A stretch of DNA of 64,000 bases from Cranoglanis bouderius (Eukaryota > Chordata > Actinopteri > Siluriformes > Cranoglanididae). This document shows positions 22,201 to 27,800 of this stretch, piece by piece; position 1 is the first letter of the stretch; each line of letters begins with the position of its first letter. A model generated the notes under the pieces. It was not told the DNA's origin, searched no databases, and saw nothing but the letters and a program-made list of their open reading frames with translations. Where the stretch lies: positions 14,225,527 to 14,289,526 of the forward strand of contig CM042548.1 in the NCBI GenBank assembly GCA_023630585.1, in the 5' to 3' direction. Both the position numbers and the translations under genes were made by a program.

Positions 22201-22450
22201 CGGCTTGTCGAGCCTCAGAGCCCTTGGCAGGGATGGGTGGTTTTTCAGTTTCAAGCATCACGTTACTTTCTTTCCTGGGCTCAGATTTGGGCTTGAAAAG
22301 TGTATTAACTAGGCTGGCTTTGGGCTCCGGATCAGGCTTGATGTTCTTTAAGGGTTTCTTTATGTCTTTCGGTGGTGTTGGTGGTACCACGTTATTATCC
22401 TCATCATCATCACTGTCAGACAGCGTCCACTTGCCGTGTTGGCTCTCCAT
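2588..22450 (-). CDS. TDP1: Tyrosyl-DNA phosphodiesterase 1, 12 coding exons, 3' end off window
   Basis: TDP1 hydrolyses the 3'-phosphotyrosyl bond left by stalled topoisomerase I, and other 3' blocking lesions, in nuclear and mitochondrial DNA repair. I joined twelve exons (22450-21847, 21749-21706, 20918-20863, 19849-19753, 19150-19116, 16866-16774, 11456-11286, 11206-11128, 7023-6838, 4321-4273, 3764-3698, 2695-2588). All have AG/GT borders and compatible phases, giving 1589 nt and about 530 residues with no stop. Both phospholipase-D-type HKD motifs are present: HxK at H278/K280 (HHTKMM) and at H509/K511 (MPHIKTYMR), matching human H263/K265 and H493/K495. The N-terminus (residues 1-200) is acidic and disordered, with two WxLSxSDDD motifs (W8 and W113) and a KRKR basic patch at 103-106. 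Human TDP1 has 608 residues; about 90 C-terminal residues, starting with the SANLSKAAWG motif, must lie left of position 1. The start is the ATG at 22450 because the residues after it match the family N-terminus and an AG acceptor lies just upstream. No frameshift or lost catalytic residue was seen. Confidence 0.95.
2699..3042. repeat. GA-rich microsatellite
   Basis: ~340 bp of (GA)n with GACAGA/GAAAGA interruptions on the plus strand. On the minus strand it is a CT tract that runs straight into the TDP1 exon 12 acceptor (TCTCAG). Ser/Leu-rich frames across it are artefacts. Confidence 0.95.
3698..3764 (-). CDS. TDP1: TDP1 coding exon 11 (67 nt)
   Basis: 67 nt, completing Ala and then encoding [20 protein letters not shown] and F, plus two bases of His. 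It matches human [20 protein letters not shown]. Acceptor TCTGCAG, donor GTGAGT. Only one of the three frames is coding; the other open frames across it are shadows. Confidence 0.93.
4273..4321 (-). CDS. TDP1: TDP1 coding exon 10 (49 nt)
   Basis: 49 nt encoding VYPSVNNVRTSLEGYP plus one base of Ala. It matches human IYPSVENVRTSLEGYP. Acceptor TTTCTAG, donor GTATCA. Confidence 0.92.
4364..4580 (+). repeat. Foldback repeat family A, end fragment
   Basis: Outer-arm landmarks: GATTCAGATTGGTCGGAAG, GCTGCAGATCACAGGTTTAT, TCACAGGGACTTCTACGGTG. Located just upstream (minus-strand sense) of TDP1 exon 10. Confidence 0.75.
5060..5970. repeat. Degenerate ~62-65-bp minisatellite
   Basis: A unit resembling GCAGATTCAGTGGTATCATC, then AAATATCGAATCGTTGCCTT, then ATGAATCAAATCGTATC(A/G)T repeats about 14 times with indels; several adjacent units start about 62-64 bp apart (5580, 5644, 5706). 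It lies in the TDP1 intron between exons 10 and 9. Confidence 0.85.
6838..7023 (-). CDS. TDP1: TDP1 coding exon 9
   Basis: 186 nt, 62 whole codons, encoding LLSEHTHPVQNAEKWPVIGQ, then FSSIGSMGLDKTKWLSAEFQ, then RTLTTLGKSGKSLTIPETPL and LL. It matches human [20 protein letters not shown]. Acceptor GTCCAG, donor GTAAGT. The 4.1-kb intron on its 5' side carries the L2 LINE. Confidence 0.94.
7265..7400. repeat. Outlying copies of the 5-kb minisatellite unit
   Basis: About two units: ATCGTAGTAGGTTTAGTAGT, AATATCGAATCGTTGCCTTA, then GAATCGTATCGTAGCAGATT. Same sequence type as 5060-5970, but about 1.3 kb away with exon 9 between. Confidence 0.75.
7500..7621 (-). repeat. Foldback repeat family A, part 1 (split by the L2)
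   Basis: Reverse-oriented inner segment: CCACAGCAATTTGCCAATGA, GTTTATAGTTACGTTTAATA, TTGTGGAAC. It resumes at 10694 after the LINE. Confidence 0.7.
8070..9338 (-). pseudogene. L2-type reverse transcriptase, broken
   Basis: Reverse transcriptase region of the LINE, read across at least three frames: 9338-9144 (VKLKPSSSPYDIIHPRYL), 9210-8623 (fingers and palm, motifs A and B) and 8630-8070 (YADD box, LGVEIDNSLKF, NAAARFLKG). The palm aspartates of motif A and YADD remain, but the frames are not continuous. Confidence 0.88.
9802..10548 (-). pseudogene. L2-type APE endonuclease domain, remnant
   Basis: 248-residue frame with apurinic-endonuclease-like motifs of non-LTR elements: LANKTFILNHFIVSHNLDIL, TETWV, GGGLAIIAKD and GDFNVH. 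It begins at an in-frame ATG, but the natural start may lie further upstream. The frame is lost near 9860-9802. Confidence 0.85.
10694..10870 (-). repeat. Foldback repeat family A, part 2 (split by the L2)
   Basis: Continues from 7621: AGTTCC, CTTACGTTATAGCAGCTGTC, TCATTCCCTCACC, CTTGAAGTTAA, CTTCTGTCCTGAATTCC. The interruption between GTGGAACA and AGTTCC places the L2 inside an older family A copy. Confidence 0.72.
11128..11206 (-). CDS. TDP1: TDP1 coding exon 8
   Basis: 79 nt encoding [20 protein letters not shown] then HLKLRK. It matches human [20 protein letters not shown]. The acceptor is CTTGTAG and the donor is GTATGT. Only 79 nt of intron separate it from exon 7. Confidence 0.93.
11286..11456 (-). 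CDS. TDP1: TDP1 coding exon 7
   Basis: 171 nt encoding LWMSPLYPRLPEGSPETAGE, then SPTHFKRDLLEYLNAYRA and LELAEWIERIKEHDLSET. It aligns with human [20 protein letters not shown] and the segment that follows. Donor GTGAGG. The intron on its 5' side holds GGAA arrays and the 2.2-kb minisatellite. Confidence 0.94.
11530..11948. repeat. GGAA/GAAA purine tract
   Basis: ~420 bp of degenerate (GGAA)n/(GAAA)n on the plus strand, upstream of TDP1 exon 7 in gene sense. Phe/Ser/Leu-rich minus frames across it are artefacts. Confidence 0.93.
12594..12760. repeat. GAAA/GGAA purine tract
   Basis: Shorter second purine array with GAAAGAAAGAAGG and AAATAAATAAAT interruptions, in the same TDP1 intron. Confidence 0.9.
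12761..12899. other. Spacer between purine tract and minisatellite
   Basis: Unique sequence inside TDP1 intron 6; no feature seen. Confidence 0.5.
12900..15126. repeat. 2.2-kb minisatellite, 16-bp unit
   Basis: About 135 copies of a 16-bp unit, GGTGCTGAATGGTGAC or GGTGCTGGGTGGTGAC. A recurrent shorter variant GGTACTGACGGCAC is followed by GCTGTTGAATGGTGAC. A higher-order duplication is visible: a block at 14271 recurs at 14683 (412 bp on) with the same rare variants (CTGATGGCAC, GACGTTGCTG, GGTGCCGGTG). Since 16 is 1 mod 3, each frame reads the same 16-residue repeat every 48 bp. Located in TDP1 intron 6. Confidence 0.97.
15823..15862. repeat. (TTA)n microsatellite
   Basis: About 13 copies of a 3-bp TTA unit within AT-rich intron DNA. 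Confidence 0.9.
16201..16252. repeat. (CA)26 microsatellite
   Basis: 52 bp of uninterrupted CA in TDP1 intron 6. Likely polymorphic. Confidence 0.97.
16774..16866 (-). CDS. TDP1: TDP1 coding exon 6 (second half of HKD motif 1)
   Basis: 93 nt. It completes T279, then encodes KMMLLWYEEGFRVIILTSNL and IQADWYQKTQ plus two bases of Gly. K280 is the catalytic Lys. The acceptor is TTTCCAG and the donor is GTAAAA. A short TG microsatellite lies about 20 nt past the donor, inside the intron. Confidence 0.94.
17455..17885 (+). repeat. Foldback repeat family A, copy 4
   Basis: Contains GCTGCAAATCACAGGTTTAT, TTATGGAAGGAGTCTCCAGT, AACATGACAAGCTGTGTTTA, GAACGACTGTTTATAGC, AGAGGAATAAAACACTTCG and GGAAAATAATCAAC. 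Located in TDP1 intron 5. Confidence 0.82.
18655..18995 (+). repeat. Dispersed repeat family B, copy 1
   Basis: Landmarks: GCGGCCAAAAATGCTTGATT, GCGGAAAACTACTTGAATTG, GATGTTTGTTGGTAAATGAG, GATGACGTCACATGATGCG, AAATTGCAAGCTCCTGCGAA. Probably a non-autonomous DNA transposon; no intact ORF. Confidence 0.75.
19116..19150 (-). CDS. TDP1: TDP1 coding exon 5 (35 nt, first half of HKD motif 1)
   Basis: 35 nt encoding AKLDIAFGTHH plus two bases of Thr. The second His (residue 278) corresponds to the catalytic nucleophile H263 of human TDP1. The acceptor is AAACAG and the donor is GTAAGT. An intron splits the HKD motif between this His and the Lys in the next exon. Confidence 0.93.
19753..19849 (-). 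CDS. TDP1: TDP1 coding exon 4
   Basis: 97 nt encoding NNPLTIVHGEKRESKAR followed by LIQQAQPYSHIRFCQ, after completing the split Arg codon. It matches the human segment around ILLVHGDKREAKAHL. The acceptor is TTTTTAG and the donor is GTTCGG; this donor is weaker than the others. Confidence 0.92.
20863..20918 (-). CDS. TDP1: TDP1 coding exon 3
   Basis: 56 nt encoding FNYCFDIPWLVQQYPPEF plus two bases of an Arg codon. It starts after TTCACAG and ends before GTAAGC. It belongs to the first half of the PLD-like fold. Confidence 0.93.
21010..21305 (+). repeat. Foldback repeat family A, copy 5
   Basis: Partial copy: AACTTCAAGAAAGAAGG, GACTGTTTATAGCTGCTGTA, GGGAAATAATCAAC, then the inverted GTTGATGATTTTCC. 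Lies between TDP1 exons 2 and 3. Confidence 0.78.
21706..21749 (-). CDS. TDP1: TDP1 coding exon 2 (44-nt micro-exon)
   Basis: Only 44 nt. With the base carried over from exon 1 it encodes EILSPMFGTLKESVQ, matching the family segment DILSPLFGTLVSSAQ. The acceptor is TTAATAG and the donor is GTACTT. It is too short to appear as an open frame and was found by homology and phase. Confidence 0.88.
21847..22450 (-). CDS. TDP1: TDP1 coding exon 1 (start codon, disordered N-terminus)
   Basis: 604 nt, 201 codons plus one base. The ATG is the complement of 22450-22448. It follows an apparent acceptor (AACAG) by one base, so a non-coding exon should lie upstream. It encodes MESQHGKWTLSDSDDDED, proline/lysine-rich linkers, KRKR, a second GGWNLSSSDDDD motif, then TYRFYLNKVTGIEKKY and GALHIK, where the catalytic domain begins. 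The donor is GTAAAC at 21846-21841. Confidence 0.93.
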
Positions 22451-22960
22451 TCTGTTCAACGTAGGAAGCAAGAAGTCAGTTATATATTATATAGTCAATG
22501 TGGAATGTAAAATTACAGAAGAAGCAAAAACAGCACACGAATAAGTTCTGTAACCATTAAAAGACCCCATTACATGTTTAGTCGGAGGCCAATTAGTATT
22601 ATTATTAGGTAATCCTGTGATAAAGAAAATCCGAAAACTGTTACAATGTATACGTCTATAAATGTCGTGATGTTAATATCACACTACAGAAGATCAGATA
22701 ATGACTTAATTACAGGAGCAGCTCCATTGGATGAAGATTTAAATAGTTTGGCAATAAAAATATTCATTCATCTATTCATTCACTTTCATTAAAATAGAAT
22801 TTAAGCATGATTTATGTCTTTTTATAATAATAACCGTTTACCTTCTCAAAACACTACACTATGTACAGAGTCAAGCATACGTCTTAAGCTGAACCGACTC
22901 TAAACGACTCAGATGTTGATACGATTCACCGGATTCGTTTTGATTACGGTTTCTCTCTCT

Positions 22961-22962
<2 letters not shown>

Positions 22963-23002
<40 letters not shown>

Positions 23003-23011
23003 GTGTGTGTG
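22963..23011. repeat. (TG)n microsatellite
   Basis: TG run with one CG interruption after a short TC run, upstream of TDP1. Confidence 0.95.
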
Positions 23012-23761
23012 CTGACACGAGAGTAAGATCACATCTATTTGTCTTGTCTTATTTCCAAAAAAAGAAAAAACAAAAAAAGAACCGGCTCTTCAGAAATGCA
23101 AATCGACTCCCTAACGGTCACCTAAAAGAACCGAATCAAAGAGTCGACTTATTCGAGAACGACACATCACTCATAAACACGGTCTCGATGGTCTCACTGC
23201 AAGTGTTTATATAAGCTTATACACATTTAGTGCACCATATCTCCAATAAGAAGAACAATAAGTGGCCATTTAGGGTTTGGATTTAATTAGTTTACTAATA
23301 GTAGATAACTGCTTTGAGCTACTGCGTACTGCATTTACTGTTAGCTAGCTGGCTAACACAAATAAAGCTAAATTACGCGTTTAGCTAGCCTTACAATATA
23401 AATACTGTACTGAATGATTAATTACTTTCTAAACTGTAACTTTAAAAGACATAAAATGTTCAGTAACTTAGTTAACCAACAACTGACTTACTCTGGCAGG
23501 ATTTTGCAGATGAATCGTTTTAACAGAAAACAAGAAAATAATAAAAAAGAAAATAATAATGCAACTGAGGTTATTATGCAAATGCACAATATATAGCTAG
23601 CACTTCATCGATTATAAATCTGAAATGAATCACTTTGCATCATTCATTTGTAATTTAAAGTCCAGTGCACATTGTAGAAAACATATGTGAATGCACTGTA
23701 GGGACAGAGTAAAAATATCAAAATAAAAGTCCCTTAAAGGGTCATTGAGACTGAAGTTCCA

Positions 23762-23763
<2 letters not shown>

Positions 23764-23813
<50 letters not shown>
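23764..23813. repeat. (AAT)n microsatellite
   Basis: About 16 AAT units; the poly-Tyr minus frame over it is an artefact. Confidence 0.95.
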
Positions 23814-23815
<2 letters not shown>

Positions 23816-24221
23816 CAATTGTATTTATATACCACATTTCATTCATTTAAAATGTCCATTGCAGCTCTAAAAATAAGTCAAAAATAAAAAATAGTAAACT
23901 AGGCAAATAATGATGAAATAATAACAATGACAAATAAGAAAATAATAATACAGAATATACAAATATTGTAATATCATCGTATCATGCCAATAAAATAATA
24001 AATTAAAACATCTGTGATAGATACAGCTTGATGAATGTTTTCCAGATCTTTGGTGCTTAAAACAAAAAAAAACTTTTTAATAAATAAAAAAAAAATTTGT
24101 GATTTACACAAACATACTTCTAATATGACTTTTATTACCCCGTGTGTGTGGTAACTTCTTTGTAGCTAACTTCACATAACCTGACTTTTCTGGTACTCAA
24201 AAAAGTCACACTTACACTGGA

Positions 24222-24404
24222 CGTATCACAATCGGCTCCTGATTGGGTACATAGTGCACTACGCAGTGTGTAGTATCCATGGTTTCATACGCTAAGTAGT
24301 GCACTAATGTAGTGAGCAGGCCGCGATTTTAGATTCGGTGTCAGTTGGCGCTCCGCTATCGTTTAAAATGTCCGTTACCATGGAAGTGTTTTAAAACATA
24401 ACTG
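24222..24404. repeat. Promoter duplication, copy 1
   Basis: This ~180-bp block aligns with 24561-24750 at an offset of 339-340 bp. Shared landmarks in order are CG(T/A)ATCACA, GTCTGATTGG-like, ACATAGTGCACTA, GTAGTG(T/C)(A/G)CTAATGTAGT and TA(C/T)(C/T)ATGGAA followed by TTTTAAAAC. Confidence 0.75.
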
Positions 24405-24560
24405 TCTTTTTTTTATTTAATAGCTTGCAGCTGTAATATGAATTATTAAATGGTATTTATATGATACTTTCTTAATCGGTCTCACGAGAAAAGTACATAC
24501 ATTTATTTTTTTGTTTTCTGGGAGAGATTGCGTACACCATTACGCCAATACGACATTGGG

Positions 24561-24750
24561 CGAATCACATTCGACGTCTGATTGGATACATAGTGCACTA
24601 TGTAGTGTGTACAACCCGATTATTTTATACCCTCGGTAGTGCGCTAATGTAGTTCTGAAGCTTCCATTTGAGATTCAGGCGCGAGCGATTCCCGTTGGAG
24701 GCTCTCGTGCGTGCCTACTTTGTTACTATGGAAACTTTTAAAACCTAACG
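24561..24750. repeat. Promoter duplication, copy 2
   Basis: Second copy of the block at 24222-24404. It ends about 55 bp before the EFCAB11 start codon, so it probably includes the 5' UTR. Confidence 0.75.
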
Positions 24751-24806
24751 TTCACCTTTTTCGAAACAGACAGCTAGCAAGGCTGCTTGTAGCGTTAGAA
24801 ATAGAA

Positions 24807-24887
24807 ATGTCTGTTCGTAGCGGCGCTGCATTTTGCAGGCATGAGGATAGAAAAATGACAGCAGTTGACAGGAAGAGGTTTGTTTCG
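24807..24887 (+). CDS. EFCAB11: EFCAB11 coding exon 1
   Basis: 27 codons, MSVRSGAAFCRHEDRK then MTAVDRKRFVS, ending in phase 0 before GTAAGG. The C-terminal part resembles the human SEHRKWVE lead-in to the first EF-hand. Initiation at the internal ATG (24855) would remove 16 residues and cannot be excluded. Confidence 0.82.
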
Positions 24888-27800
24888 GTAAGGTTGTCTA
24901 GAGCTAAGATGTTTACAAACAGGCAAAGCGTGTAGTAGCTAGATTCTGAAATATAAGTTGCGTGGATAATTATGCTAACTAGATATTGTTTACTAGCTAT
25001 CTGAATAATTCACTATGATGAAGCATCACTATATTAAGTACTGAAGTATCAACAAGTGTAAGAAGTACATTGCAAACTTACACGGTTACTGCAAACTGCT
25101 TGTATTTTTGTATTGTCGACGTTTCTATATTAGTTTAAAAATATAAAATAAATATAATGAAATGAAAAAAGTGAAAATTTTCTTCGCCCGAACAGGGACT
25201 TGAACCCTGGACCCTCAGATTAAAAGTCTGATGCTCTACCGACTGAGCTATCCGGGCTCTGAAACCTATGTTATTACAGTTTCTACAAATTCTATTATTC
25301 AATTTCTACAACTTCGATTAAACTCAACAAGACATAAAATTTTAGATGGGTTTTATTTATACACGTCCCTTCATTATCCCAATATAAAAAACAACCCAAA
25401 CTTTTCGGGTATGTAGAACACTATTTTGGGATGTTTAAAACTTTTAAATATTGTTTATCGTCTCTGTGTTCAGGTTTTTGATCAGTGTGATGTGGAAAAG
25501 AAGGGCTATTTATCCAGAGAGGATGTTAAGATCGCTGTTGTCATGCTGTTCGGTTATAAACCTTCGAAGGTAAATCCTGGTGCAGCCGCTAGAGGGCGAC
25601 ATTGTGTAGATTATAATCTGATACACAGCACGTGTTTTATTTATTTATTTATTTAATTAATTTTTTTAATCAAACCATTGTGTGTAAACCTTTCAAGGAT
25701 TTGCATACAAATGTGAGGCCCAGAATATTTATTTTTATGCGCCTTTTTAAAAAAAAATTGATTCTCTCTCTCTCTCTTTTAATTGCAGTCTGAAACAAGT
25801 ATGCTGATGGAAGCTGGTGCTGTGCCAACCTGCCCAGGTATGATGTATAGGTCACGTCAGATTACGGGTGAATGTGTGTGTGTGTGCGCGCGCTTTGGAG
25901 CTATAGCGATTAAATATTCCTATATAACATCATTATATTGCTACACCGGTTTTGACCAACGTTTGTGTTTCAGTGGCCTCAGGCGTCTCCTGAAGAGAAC
26001 GTCCATTACTGTTTTCTTCATAACTCACCGAGGTGACTCATCTCCAGCCGAGCCCGACACGTGATACGTGAAATTTTCCTCCTGATTTCGGCAGAGAAAA
26101 CCGCGCTTTATACCTAGCACTAAAGGGAAACGAAAGCTTGATTTGATTTCGTGTAATCCTTTTTTACACGTTGCCACGAATGAAAGGACCCCTCACAAAA
26201 AAAAAAAAAAAAAAAATTTTTGGCGTGAAACATGCCATTTGACAGGCAGCGACGCCGAAGAAAAGAAGGTTGGCAAAGCCGGTTTTTAAGGCGAGACATT
26301 AAACGGTTGAAGACCTAGATTAGTAAGCAATTTGTCTCTTGTTTTACGCCACGAGCAAATTGCTTTTGTATACTGCCCCACAGGAAAGCGCAAGATAAAT
26401 TAGTTAAAGTGGCTCGCTCGCCGTGATGAAATACTCCAGCGTTAAATCTTGCTCAGAGCAAGCAGCGTATTAAATTGCCCCTCTTCTGAATTTCATGTGA
26501 TTACTAAATTAGTGATGGCAGGAAGGCAGGAAGGAGTGGGTTTCTGGTCGTAATGGGGAAGGATTGGCGAGACCGAGCAGCAGGTTCCCTCAGGCAGACT
26601 TTCTTAGAGAATAGAGACCGCTTGAATAGAGGCGTCTGAGCCATTCCACAACGCCGTCTCTTACTAGCCCACTCACTCCTTTCCTTTATCTCACTTTCCT
26701 TTTCTCTAGTCCAGTAATAAATGGTACATGAGAGGCACAGAAGTTTTGATAAAGCTGTCTTGTGGTTGCTGGGGTTTGAAACACCTCGGTGTCAACACAG
26801 GTTTGAGAAACAGTCCACTTTTTACCACAAGGCAGGACAATCAGGTAAGAGTGTCTGATAAATTAGGAATAAAAAAAAAACTCGGCGTCGTGCAGTTACA
26901 GGAAATGAATCAACGACAGGTTGGGGTGATGGAGTAGAGTTACAAAGATCACCATAAAGTCGATTGTTTTCATTCCAAAGTATTCTCTTCCTCTTACACC
27001 TTGTCAACGTTGACGAGTTTCTATTTACTTCGTTCCTGTTGTCACTTACGTTATAGCAGACGTTATAAACAGTCATTCCCTCAACCTCTCTTGAAGTTAT
27101 TAAAAAAAAAAAAAAAAAAAAAAGAGCTTGTTACCGACTAACTAAGAAACGTAACATACTCTGTCCTGACTTGTCGGAAAAATTACTGCGCTGACACACA
27201 AATCCATAAAATGACATTTTATTATCCAGTCCCTCCAGGATTTTGCGGTCGCAGAAATGAATGCAAATTCAAACAAACTCCGCAATATTCGGAGGAGCTT
27301 GCAATTTTTCAAACTAACCAGATTTTTCACAGATTTGGGCCAAGACGCATCATGCGACGTCATCACAGCACGCATTCAGCCAAAGCCATCTTCGATTCAC
27401 ATGCATCGAACATGAGTACAGCTAAAAGGTCTCATTTACCAACAAACATCACTGCGAAAGAGCGTGCAAAACTATTTCATACAGTTGCAATTTCGCCAAT
27501 TCCGCAAATCGCATAGCAAATTCAGAAAAAAGCTGCAGCTAAATCGAACATTTTTGGCTGATTAAAGGAGCATTAGGTAAGATATCTTTTTTTTAAGATT
27601 AGGTCTCTAAAGTTTAGGTAATTTTGTCATTTGAATTTTTCCGGATTGTGTTCATGAAGCTCCGCCCCAGGATCTTAAGTGGCCCGTAAAGTAGAGTGTC
27701 TATAAAATGACTGACAGGAGGAGCATCCAAACACAAACAAGCATCTCCAAAAAATATGATAAAACCCAATGTTCAAAAACAAATTTAATTTATTATTAAC

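Larger units (their letters stand above)
22452..24199. other. TDP1 5' intron / upstream DNA
   Basis: Should contain the TDP1 non-coding first exon, or the intron after it; no exon could be placed. It holds TG and AAT microsatellites and otherwise AT-rich sequence. Confidence 0.5.
24200..24806. promoter_or_regulatory. Putative bidirectional promoter of TDP1 and EFCAB11
   Basis: This interval lies between the divergent start codons (22450 minus, 24807 plus) and next to EFCAB11 exon 1. It has reverse CCAAT boxes (ATTGG) at 24242-24246 and 24581-24585. The palindrome TAGTGCACTA occurs at 24252-24261, 24297-24306 and 24591-24600, with a one-base variant at 24637-24646. No TATA box is evident near the EFCAB11 start. 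The TDP1 non-coding first exon was not placed; it is probably in 22.5-24.5 kb. The promoter role is inferred from position and motifs. Confidence 0.6.

Noticed and set aside
24711..24935. 74-codon frame starting at 24711 as the EFCAB11 N-terminus
   Set aside because: It is in another frame than the one that splices in phase into exon 2; the in-phase start is 24807.
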